Below are positions 30,354 to 38,250 of a DNA stretch of 64,000 nt, one piece after another (position 1 is the first letter of the stretch; every line of letters starts with the position of its first letter). This DNA is from Psychroflexus gondwanensis ACAM 44. Its GTDB lineage: Bacteria; Bacteroidota; Bacteroidia; Flavobacteriales; Flavobacteriaceae. The notes beneath the pieces were generated by a model. The model did no database searches. It had not been told where the DNA came from and worked only from the letters and a program-made list of their open reading frames with translations. The translations under genes and the position numbers were made by a program. The stretch covers positions 62,001-126,000 of the forward strand of contig NZ_APLF01000005.1 in assembly GCF_000355905.1 (NCBI RefSeq), in the 5' to 3' direction.

Positions 30354-30653
30354 TTATTTGATTTTTAATTTATTCAACATTTTTTTCGAGACCTGTCCAC
30401 TTGTAACGCCGTATCCATCTACTAACATGCCTTTATGACCGTCAGCAGTTGTTATAGCGTAAAGTATAGAATTATCTCCGGGGTTTGACATACCTTCGAA
30501 TCTGAAATATTCATCAACTTCAAATTCTTCAATCGGATACGTTTTTTTCTTGTTTTTATTTTCAAGATGTTCATCTAGAAGATTTAAATCTTCAGTATAA
30601 CCATTATCTCTTAAAACATTCATGGTTTGTGAAAGTGTATCTTTATGCTCCAT
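30354..30653 (-). CDS. small conserved protein, function unknown
   Basis: 99 residues with no signal peptide or membrane helix. The N-terminal third is helical (DTLSQTMNVLRDNGYTEDLN, then lysine-rich). The second half is beta-rich with FEVDEYFRFEGMSNPGDNSI and ends in GQVSKKMLNKLKIK. Similar short Flavobacteria proteins carry misleading names such as phosphoribosylpyrophosphate synthetase, but no PRPP-binding motif is visible. It is read with the two Dps genes (3 bp spacing), suggesting a role in the same oxidative or stationary-phase response. Confidence 0.7.
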   Translation of the reverse strand: MEHKDTLSQTMNVLRDNGYTEDLNLLDEHLENKNKKKTYPIEEFEVDEYFRFEGMSNPGDNSILYAITTADGHKGMLVDGYGVTSGQVSKKMLNKLKIK

Positions 30654-30733
30654 TTTATTACGCTTTTTGTTAAAAGTAAAGCTAATCCAACATCATGACA
30701 AAAATATACAATCGTTTAATCAATATTTAACTA

Positions 30734-30880
30734 TTAACTTTTCTTATTGTTGTCTTTGGTATAATAAAATAAACCTAATGGAAAACTAAGTAATAAAAAT
30801 ATGAATTGCCTTGTGATAATTCCATAAAGAGTTATTAAAGCAGCTATAATATATATCCAAGTTGTTTTTGTTACTTTCAT
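30734..30880 (-). CDS. 48-residue small membrane protein
   Basis: An open frame of 48 codons on the minus strand from ATG 30880 to TAA 30734. It begins MKVTKTTWIYIIAALITLYG, has a short turn (IITRQ), then a second hydrophobic stretch FIFLLLSFPLGLFYY and a charged tail TKDNNKKS. Two membrane helices of this regularity with a charged tail are unlikely by chance in a gap that is otherwise empty. Function unknown. It lies between the clpC terminator and the 99-residue gene on the same strand. Confidence 0.6.
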   Translation of the reverse strand: MKVTKTTWIYIIAALITLYGIITRQFIFLLLSFPLGLFYYTKDNNKKS

Positions 30881-30914
30881 AGTGTCAACAATAATACTAT
30901 CTAATAGGTATTAA

Positions 30915-30947
30915 TAAAAAGAGCTTCCTTTTAAAGAAGCTCTTTTG
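30915..30947 (-). terminator. Rho-independent terminator of clpC
   Basis: Inverted repeat AAAAGAGCTTC (30917-30927) with GAAGCTCTTTT (30936-30946), 8-nt loop. On the minus strand it is followed by TTTTTATTAA, 12 bp past the clpC stop codon. Confidence 0.85.
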
Positions 30948-30957
30948 TACTATAAGT

Positions 30958-33507
30958 CTAGGATTCCTTATCTGCTGTTTTTTGGACTTCGATAACTAAC
31001 TCATTTTTTTCTTTATCTAGATCCATATACAGGGTGTCACCTTCAGTTATTGAAGAATTGATAATCTTCTCTGCTAAGGCATCTTCTATATATTTTTGGA
31101 TGGCTCTATTCAAAGGTCTTGCACCATACTGTCTATCAAATCCTTTATCAGCTATATAATCTTTAGCCTCTTCGCTCAATGAAAATTGATATCCAACATC
31201 ATTAATTCGCTCAAAGAGTCTTCCCAATTCAATATTGATAATTTTTTTGATATCCTCTTTTTCTAAAGCATTAAAGATAACCACATCATCAACACGGTTT
31301 AAGAATTCTGGGGCAAAAGCTTTTTTCAAGGCTCCTTCAATTACCTTTTTAGTATTATCATCTTCTTGTTGTTGTTGTGATTTTGTTCCAAATCCAACTC
31401 CAGTTCCAAAGTCTTTAAGCTTTCTAGCCCCAACATTGGAAGTCATGATAATAATAGTATTTCTAAAATCTACTTTGCGACCTAAACTGTCTGTTAGATG
31501 ACCGTCATCCAACACTTGTAGCAACATGTTAAAGACATCAGGATGTGCTTTTTCAACTTCATCCAATAGAATAACTGCATAAGGTTTCCTTCTTACCTTT
31601 TCTGTAAGTTGTCCGCCTTCCTCATAGCCCACGTACCCTGGAGGTGCTCCTATAAGTCTTGAGACTGCAAATTTTTCCATGTATTCACTCATGTCAAGTC
31701 TAATGAGTGCATCGTCATTATCAAACAACTCTCTAGCAAGGACTTTAGCAAGTTGCGTTTTACCTACTCCTGTTTGGCCTAGAAATATAAAGGAACCAAT
31801 AGGTCTATTGGGATCTTTCAATCCTGCGCGGTTACGCTGTATTGCTTTTACTATTTTTGTTACAGCTTCACTCTGTCCAATGACTTTATTTTTAATTGTC
31901 TCTGGTAATTGAGCTAGCTTATTACCTTCAGTTCTAGCAATACGATTTACCGGAATACCAGTCATCATGGAAACCACATCGGCGATGTGATCTTCTGTCA
32001 CTGTTTCCTTATTTTCTTTAGAATCTTTTTCCCAGTCTTCTTGAGCTTGCTCCAATTCATTTTCGATGCGTTTTTCGTCGTCTCTTAGTTTTGCAGCCTC
32101 TTCATATTTCTGTTTTTTGACTACAGAATTTTTTTCTTCTCGAATTTCTTCTAGTTCTTTTTCAAGCTCTAAAATTCGTTTTGGAACATTGATATTTGTG
32201 ATATGGACGCGACTCCCTGCTTCATCCAAAGCATCTATGGCTTTATCTGGCAAGAATCTGTCTGTCATATATCTATTGGTCAAGGTCACACAAGATTTTA
32301 TAGCCTCGTCTGTATAAATAACATTGTGGTGATCTTCGTATTTATCCTTGATATTATTAAGAATTTCGATAGTTTCATCGATAGAAGTAGGCTCTACGAT
32401 TATCTTTTGAAATCTTCTTTCTAAAGCACCATCTTTTTCAATATGTTGTCTGTATTCATCTAGAGTTGTAGCACCTATACATTGTATTTCTCCTCTGGCT
32501 AAAGCAGGTTTAAACATATTACTTGCATCAAGGCTTCCCGTAGCTCCACCAGCACCAACTATAGTATGAATTTCATCTATAAAAAGAATGATATCCTCGT
32601 TCTTTTCTAACTCATTCATTACAGCTTTCATTCTTTCTTCGAATTGGCCTCTATATTTAGTACCCGCTACTAAACTTGCAAGATCTAACGTCACTACTCT
32701 TTTGTCGTAGAGAATTCTAGAAACTTTTCTTTGTATAATTCTAAGGGCTAGACCTTCTGCAATGGCGCTTTTACCAACACCAGGTTCACCTATAAGGAGT
32801 GGATTGTTTTTCTTTCTTCTACTTAATATTTGAGAAACTCTCTCTATTTCCTTTTCACGACCTACAACAGGGTCTAATTTTCCCTCTTGGGCCATTTCTG
32901 TTAAGTCACGACCAAAATTATCTAAAACTGGTGTTTTAGATTTTTTAGCAGATTTACCTTTGTTATTACCATTTCCACCCAAAGACTCTCTTCCTGAGTC
33001 TCCAGCAGCAGAAGCATCATCTTGAAATGCATCTGAAGGGGTGTCTAAATAATCGCCATCTTGAGTAATCATCGCTTTAAATTCTTCTTTAACGTTATCA
33101 TAATCCACCTTTAATTTATTCAAAAGCTTAGTCGTTGGGTCATTTTCATTTCTGAGAATACACAATAACAAATGCGCAGTATTTATAGAAGAACTTTGAA
33201 AAAGTTTGGCCTCAAGAAATGTAGTTTTAAGGGCTCTTTCTGCTTGTCTAGTTAAATGTAAATTCTTTTTTTCCTGAGATATATCTGTGTTGGTATGATC
33301 TGAAGGATTTAAAATTTCAACTTTTCTTCTCAGCAGTTCCAAATCAACATTCATAGCATCCAATATATTTATAGCTTTTCCGCTACCGTCACGAAGTAAA
33401 CCAAGCATCAAATGTTCGGTTCCTATAAAATCGTGTCCCAAGCGTAATGCTTCTTCCTTACTGTAGGCTATTACTTCTTTCACTTTTGGTGAGAAATTAT
33501 CATCCAT
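30958..33507 (-). CDS. clpC: ATP-dependent Clp protease ATP-binding subunit ClpC
   Basis: 849 residues from the ATG at 33507. The frame stays open 55 codons upstream, but MDDNFSPKVKEVIAYSKEEA is the normal ClpC N-terminus. Order: N-domain (Clp repeats, about 1-150), D1 AAA+ with Walker A GEPGVGKSAIAEG near 226, a UVR-type middle coil (KYEEAAKLRDDEKRIENEL near 460) and D2 AAA+ with GQTGVGKTQLAK near 575. A hexameric unfoldase that feeds ClpP. It is the housekeeping stress chaperone-protease in this group. Divergent from gyrA. Confidence 0.96.
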   Translation of the reverse strand: MDDNFSPKVKEVIAYSKEEALRLGHDFIGTEHLMLGLLRDGSGKAINILDAMNVDLELLRRKVEILNPSDHTNTDISQEKKNLHLTRQAERALKTTFLEAKLFQSSSINTAHLLLCILRNENDPTTKLLNKLKVDYDNVKEEFKAMITQDGDYLDTPSDAFQDDASAAGDSGRESLGGNGNNKGKSAKKSKTPVLDNFGRDLTEMAQEGKLDPVVGREKEIERVSQILSRRKKNNPLLIGEPGVGKSAIAEGLALRIIQRKVSRILYDKRVVTLDLASLVAGTKYRGQFEERMKAVMNELEKNEDIILFIDEIHTIVGAGGATGSLDASNMFKPALARGEIQCIGATTLDEYRQHIEKDGALERRFQKIIVEPTSIDETIEILNNIKDKYEDHHNVIYTDEAIKSCVTLTNRYMTDRFLPDKAIDALDEAGSRVHITNINVPKRILELEKELEEIREEKNSVVKKQKYEEAAKLRDDEKRIENELEQAQEDWEKDSKENKETVTEDHIADVVSMMTGIPVNRIARTEGNKLAQLPETIKNKVIGQSEAVTKIVKAIQRNRAGLKDPNRPIGSFIFLGQTGVGKTQLAKVLARELFDNDDALIRLDMSEYMEKFAVSRLIGAPPGYVGYEEGGQLTEKVRRKPYAVILLDEVEKAHPDVFNMLLQVLDDGHLTDSLGRKVDFRNTIIIMTSNVGARKLKDFGTGVGFGTKSQQQQEDDNTKKVIEGALKKAFAPEFLNRVDDVVIFNALEKEDIKKIINIELGRLFERINDVGYQFSLSEEAKDYIADKGFDRQYGARPLNRAIQKYIEDALAEKIINSSITEGDTLYMDLDKEKNELVIEVQKTADKES

Positions 33508-33534
33508 AGTCTTTGTGTTTATTAGACATTGACT

Positions 33535-33542
33535 CAAAAATA
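33535..33542 (-). promoter_or_regulatory. putative -7 box for clpC
   Basis: TATTTTTG on the minus strand, a match to TAnnTTTG, 27 bp before the clpC ATG at 33507. It lies inside the upstream extension of the clpC frame and so supports the shorter start. No -33 match. Confidence 0.3.
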
Positions 33543-33653
33543 ATACCTTATTCTCGATATATGCCATCTCAATAGTGAAAATCTTATTAAATATCCTTTT
33601 AAAAAAAAGATGTAATTCAACTTTTATAGTCTTTAAGGATATAATAGGTTTTG

Positions 33654-33661
33654 TATATTTG
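33654..33661 (+). promoter_or_regulatory. putative -7 box for gyrA
   Basis: TATATTTG matches TAnnTTTG, 65 bp upstream of the gyrA ATG. The region about 20 bp further upstream reads tctttaagg, only a weak -33 match. Confidence 0.35.
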
Positions 33662-33726
33662 CTCATTACCAAGCAAAACTAAGTTTTGTAAAAATAGAGT
33701 ATTATTATTAATTAAAACAGTTTTAA

Positions 33727-36249
33727 ATGGCAAACGGTGAGCAGCTAATACCCATAAATATTGAGGATGAAATGAAAACAGCTTACATCGATTATTCGAT
33801 GTCTGTTATTGTTTCTAGAGCACTTCCAGATGTGAGAGATGGCTTGAAACCCGTACATAGAAGAGTTTTATTTGGCATGCAAGAGCTAGGTATATTTTCT
33901 AATAAATCTCACAAAAAATCTGCGAGAATCGTTGGTGAAGTTTTAGGTAAGTATCACCCACACGGTGATACCTCAGTTTACGATGCCATGGTGAGGATGG
34001 CGCAAGAATGGAGCATGCGTTATCAACTTGTAGATGGTCAAGGTAACTTTGGTTCTGTAGATGGCGATAGTCCTGCTGCTATGCGTTATACGGAAGCTAG
34101 AATGAAGAAGATCAGCGAAGAGATGTTGGCTGATATCGAAAAGGAAACCGTTGATTTTGTGCTCAATTTCGATGATACCATAGAAGAACCAACAGTTCTT
34201 CCAACCAGAGTACCTAATCTCTTAGTAAACGGAGCCAGTGGTATTGCTGTTGGTATGGCCACTAACATGGCACCTCACAATTTATCTGAAGTAATTAACG
34301 GTGTTAATGCTTACATAGACAATAGAGATATTGAGATAGAAGAGCTCATGACTCATATTAAAGCCCCTGATTTTCCTACTGGTGGAATTATATATGGCTA
34401 TGAAGGTGTTAGAGATGCCTTTATGACAGGTAGAGGAAGAGTTGTCATGCGAGCTAAGTCTTCTGTAGAAGAAGTTAATGGAAAAGAATCTTTAATAATA
34501 ACTGAAATTCCTTATCAAGTCAATAAAGCAGACATGATTAAAAAAACTGCTGATTTGGTTAACGATAAAAAAATAGAAGGAATATCTTTAATTAGAGACG
34601 AGTCGGACAGAAATGGAATGCGTATCGTTTATATCTTGAAAAAAGACGCACTTCCAAATGTTGTTTTAAATACACTTTTTAAACACACAGCATTACAATC
34701 TACTTTCAGTGTCAATAATATTGCACTAGTTAAGGGAAGGCCACAGATGCTTAATTTAAAAGATATCATTTATAATTTTGTTGAGCATAGACATGAAGTG
34801 GTCATCAGAAGAACAAAATATTTACTCAGAAAAGCAGAAGAAAGAGCTCATATTTTAGAAGGTCTAATTATAGCTTCAGATCATATTGATGAAGTTATTG
34901 CTTTGATTCGTGGTTCTCAAAATGCTGAAGAAGCTAGAGAAAAGTTAATTGAGCGTTTCCAACTCAGTGAAATACAATCTAAAGCTATCGTTGAAATGCG
35001 CTTAAGACAACTTACCGGCCTTGAGCAAGATAAGTTAAGATCTGAGTATGACGAATTGATGATAACAATTGAAGATTTAAAAGATATTTTATCCAGTGAG
35101 GATCGTAGAATGGAAATCATCCAAACTGAACTTCTTGAAATAAAAGAAAAGTATGGTGATGATCGCCGATCAGAAATCAACATGGTTGGTGGAGATTTTA
35201 GTATGGAAGACATGATTCCTAACGAAAGTGTTGTTCTTACCATATCACATGCTGGGTACATTAAAAGAACACCTTTAAAGGAATACAAAATACAGAATAG
35301 AGGCGGAGTAGGTCAAAAAGCATCTACAACACGTGATGAAGATTTTCTAGAATATATATTTTCTGGAACAAACCACCAATATATTCTTTTCTTCACTCAA
35401 AAAGGAAAATGTTTCTGGATGCGAGTTTTTGAAATTCCTGAGGGAAGTAAAACCAGTAAAGGTAGAGCTATTCAAAATCTTATGAATCTCGATCCAGATG
35501 ATAGAATTAATGCCTTCATTTTGGTTGAAAATCTTTCAGATGAAGATTATATCAACAACCATTATGTATTAATGGTCACTAAGAAAGGTCAAGTTAAGAA
35601 AACCATCTTGGAGCAATATTCAAGACCTAGAGTTAATGGAATAAATGCTATATCCATTAAAGATGGAGATGAATTATTATCTGCGGTACTAACAGACGGT
35701 GAAAATCAGGTTATGTTAGGCTTAAGAAGTGGTAAAGCTCTTCGCTTTGAAGAAAAACACATTAGACCAATGGGAAGAGGAGCCGCTGGAGTTAAAGGCA
35801 TAACCCTAGCTTCAGACAAAGATGAAGTTATTGGTATGATTTGTGTAAAAAATCCTCAAGATGAAACGGTTTTAGTTGTTTCTGAAAAAGGATATGGTAA
35901 GCGAACCTTTATTGACGATGTAGATGGAGAGCCGGTTTACAGAATTACTAACAGAGGAGGTAAGGGTGTGAAAACTATTTCTATCTCTGAAAAAACAGGA
36001 AAGTTAGTAGCTATGAAGACTGTACATGACGAGGATGATTTAATGATCATTAAGAAATCTGGAGTTGCCATACGTATGTCGGTTTCAGATATAAGAACAA
36101 TGGGAAGATCCACCCAAGGCGTTAGACTCATTTCCTTAAAAGGAAATGATGAAATAGCTGCAGTAGCAAAAATCGTCAATGAAGATGAAGATGAAACCGA
36201 GATCGATGATGATTTGGATGTTACAAATGAAGAAACTACTGAAGAATAA
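33727..36249 (+). CDS. gyrA: DNA gyrase subunit A
   Basis: 840 residues. GyrA breaks and rejoins DNA through its tyrosine while gyrase introduces negative supercoils with GyrB and ATP. Seen: [20 protein letters not shown] near 30-49, the quinolone region [14 protein letters not shown] (77-90, Thr82 and Asp86) and the catalytic Tyr121 in [11 protein letters not shown] long coiled coil near 370-480 and the C-terminal beta-pinwheel follow, the latter with a GyrA-box-like [10 protein letters not shown]. The acidic tail ([18 protein letters not shown]) is common in the group. It is followed 39 bp later by the TPR gene. Confidence 0.98.
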   Translation: MANGEQLIPINIEDEMKTAYIDYSMSVIVSRALPDVRDGLKPVHRRVLFGMQELGIFSNKSHKKSARIVGEVLGKYHPHGDTSVYDAMVRMAQEWSMRYQLVDGQGNFGSVDGDSPAAMRYTEARMKKISEEMLADIEKETVDFVLNFDDTIEEPTVLPTRVPNLLVNGASGIAVGMATNMAPHNLSEVINGVNAYIDNRDIEIEELMTHIKAPDFPTGGIIYGYEGVRDAFMTGRGRVVMRAKSSVEEVNGKESLIITEIPYQVNKADMIKKTADLVNDKKIEGISLIRDESDRNGMRIVYILKKDALPNVVLNTLFKHTALQSTFSVNNIALVKGRPQMLNLKDIIYNFVEHRHEVVIRRTKYLLRKAEERAHILEGLIIASDHIDEVIALIRGSQNAEEAREKLIERFQLSEIQSKAIVEMRLRQLTGLEQDKLRSEYDELMITIEDLKDILSSEDRRMEIIQTELLEIKEKYGDDRRSEINMVGGDFSMEDMIPNESVVLTISHAGYIKRTPLKEYKIQNRGGVGQKASTTRDEDFLEYIFSGTNHQYILFFTQKGKCFWMRVFEIPEGSKTSKGRAIQNLMNLDPDDRINAFILVENLSDEDYINNHYVLMVTKKGQVKKTILEQYSRPRVNGINAISIKDGDELLSAVLTDGENQVMLGLRSGKALRFEEKHIRPMGRGAAGVKGITLASDKDEVIGMICVKNPQDETVLVVSEKGYGKRTFIDDVDGEPVYRITNRGGKGVKTISISEKTGKLVAMKTVHDEDDLMIIKKSGVAIRMSVSDIRTMGRSTQGVRLISLKGNDEIAAVAKIVNEDEDETEIDDDLDVTNEETTEE

Positions 36250-36288
36250 TATTAAAATTTAACACTTAACACTAAATAGATAAATACA

Positions 36289-37557
36289 ATGAAAAAGTCA
36301 ATTTTAGCAGTAGCCTTAATAGGTGCAACAAGCTTGAGCTTTTCACAAAGAGGTGAAATACGAGATGCTGAAAGCGCAGTAGAAGACAAAAATTTCAAAG
36401 AAGCCCTTACTCAGTTAGACATAGCGAAACCTCTATTGGCTGATGAGAAAGATAAGTGGGTGGTGCGCTACCATTTAGCAAAAGCTAAAACTCATGGTAA
36501 TTTGGCCTCAACAAAATCTGGGGATGAAATGATATCTGACATGGATACTGCTTTAAAGTCAGTAGAGTCAGTATTGGCCATGGAAAATGATAATGAAGAA
36601 GCTTTAGCTTATCAAAATAAATTGAGACAAACAATGGTTCAAACCGCTATTGATGGTCAAGGCAATGGTAATTATGATATGGCTGAAAAGCTGCTCTACA
36701 AAACTTATGAATTAGATAGAAACGATACGGTAATGTTATATTATGCAGCATCAGCTGCTGTAAATGGTAAAATTTACGACAAAGCTCTAAGTCATTATCA
36801 AAAACTGTTGGATATTGGGTTTGACGGTTCAACCGAGCAGTTTATAGCTATAAATAAAGAAACAGGAGAAGAAGAGATTTTTGAATCCAAAAACATGAGA
36901 GACATTTCTGTAAAGACTGGGGAGTATTCAGACCCTAGTCAAAAGAAAACACCTTCTTTAACTGGTGAAATTGCTAAAAACATCACTCTTATTTATATAC
37001 AAGAAGATCAGCCGGATAAGGCTCTTGAAGCTATTAAAAAAGCTAAAGAGGAAAACCCTGATGATGTTAGTTTACTACAAGCAGAAGCTGATCTTTATTA
37101 CAGAATTGGAAAAATTGATAAGTATGACGAAATGATGAAACAGGTTGTGAAAATGGATCCTGAAAACCCATCACTTTATTATAATCTTGGTGTAGCATCA
37201 GAACAGTTAGGAGATGAAAAATCTTCTAAAGAGTACTACAAAAAGGCTATAGAATTAGATTCTGAAATGGTAAATGCCTATATTAACTTAGCTGCTCTTA
37301 CATTAAACAAGGAGAGAGACATTGTTGAAGAAATGAATAGTTTAGGAAATTCTAGAGCAGATAATAAAAAGTACCAAGAGCTTAATGAACAAAAAAAACA
37401 ATTTTATAAAGATGCTTTGCCATATTTAGAAAAAGCATCAGAATTGGATCCAAAGAATATGAGTGCTCTTCAAACTAAGTTGAATATTTATTACCAGCTT
37501 GAAATGAATGAAAAGGCAAAAGCATTGCAGGAAAAAATCAATTCTTTACAAGAATAA
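36289..37557 (+). CDS. exported tetratricopeptide-repeat protein
   Basis: 422 residues with a signal peptide at about 1-19 (SILAVALIGATSLSFSQ). Helical pairs with TPR consensus positions run through the protein, for example NYDMAEKLLYKTYELDRND near 125-143, DKALSHYQKLLDIG near 160-173, DKALEAIKKAKEENPDD near 243-259 and PSLYYNLGVASEQLGDEKSS near 293-312. Likely a periplasmic protein-protein interaction scaffold. Same orientation as gyrA and perhaps on its transcript. It ends in the bidirectional terminator. Confidence 0.88.
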   Translation: MKKSILAVALIGATSLSFSQRGEIRDAESAVEDKNFKEALTQLDIAKPLLADEKDKWVVRYHLAKAKTHGNLASTKSGDEMISDMDTALKSVESVLAMENDNEEALAYQNKLRQTMVQTAIDGQGNGNYDMAEKLLYKTYELDRNDTVMLYYAASAAVNGKIYDKALSHYQKLLDIGFDGSTEQFIAINKETGEEEIFESKNMRDISVKTGEYSDPSQKKTPSLTGEIAKNITLIYIQEDQPDKALEAIKKAKEENPDDVSLLQAEADLYYRIGKIDKYDEMMKQVVKMDPENPSLYYNLGVASEQLGDEKSSKEYYKKAIELDSEMVNAYINLAALTLNKERDIVEEMNSLGNSRADNKKYQELNEQKKQFYKDALPYLEKASELDPKNMSALQTKLNIYYQLEMNEKAKALQEKINSLQE

Positions 37558-37579
37558 TAATTTCTTAATTTTTTTATAC

Positions 37580-37613
37580 AAATAAGCCGAGTGTTATAAC
37601 ACTCGGCTTATTT
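37580..37613. terminator. bidirectional terminator, perfect 34-bp palindrome
   Basis: The segment aaataagccgagtgtt...aacactcggcttattt is a perfect palindrome between two convergent genes (the TPR gene and hpf). Flanking T-rich DNA on the left and ATTTAGTG on the right fit termination in both directions. Confidence 0.9.
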
Positions 37614-37636
37614 ATTTAGTGATTTATCTAATAGAA

Positions 37637-37939
37637 TTAGTGTGAAGACATTTTTTCTTTCTTTTTCTGAAGTTGTCTTTTTACATCTTCAATCGTATTG
37701 GTAATGGCAACTTCAAATCCTTTCTCATTAGAGGATGCAAATAAATTTTGTCCTGGTGCACTTAATTTGATTTCGCAAATCATACCCGTTTCAGGGCTTG
37801 ATGTGTTTTCTGTTTTGAAAAAAACTTCAGCTCTCACAATCCAGTCATACCTATCCTGAAGTTTTTCCAGTTTTTTAGTCACTAAGCCTTCTAGCCGTTC
37901 ACTTGCCGTAACATGTACGTAATTAAAATTGATGTTCAT
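37637..37939 (-). CDS. hpf: ribosome hibernation promoting factor / RaiA-type protein (short form)
   Basis: 100 residues. Matches the short HPF/YfiA fold: YVHVTASERLEGLVTKKLEK near 7-26, YDWIVRAEVFFK near 31-42, ICEIKLSAPGQNLFASS near 55-71 and the basic C-terminus IEDVKRQLQKKKEKMSS. It binds the 30S decoding region and stabilises idle ribosomes in stationary phase. It lacks the C-terminal dimerisation domain of long HPF. Confidence 0.93.
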   Translation of the reverse strand: MNINFNYVHVTASERLEGLVTKKLEKLQDRYDWIVRAEVFFKTENTSSPETGMICEIKLSAPGQNLFASSNEKGFEVAITNTIEDVKRQLQKKKEKMSSH

Positions 37940-38250
37940 AATTTTTAATTTTAATAATCTATTATACAGTTTTATTACAAAGAGTGTAAGCTTTGTAAAT
38001 GGAGTTATTTATTTAAATAATCTCCTTCTATAAATTTAATAAATTATATACTCAATGCTTATTTTTTTCAAAACTTTAATCCTAAAATTCAATATTTAAC
38101 TTTAAGTTCTGTATCTCAGGTATCATCTGTTTAAAAGTTTGAACTCAATAGATAGTATTTCGAATCTAAATCTTATCTTTTGTTTACCTACAACTTTATG
38201 GTTATCATAGTATTTTAGCATTATTAAATATCTGAAATTATCAAATTAAG
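37940..38250. other. 311-bp intergenic region between hpf and the dehydrogenase gene
   Basis: AT-rich divergent promoter region. I see no convincing -33/-7 pair, no open frame with coding character and no strong hairpin. It presumably holds the start signals of both neighbours. Confidence 0.6.

Noticed and set aside
33508-33672. Longer clpC start
   Set aside because: The extension is not like ClpC and contains a -7-like box; MDDNFSPK is the normal start.
33955-33986. Thr82 in the GyrA quinolone region as a resistance change
   Set aside because: Thr at this site is usual in flavobacteria as far as I know; Asp86 is also intact.
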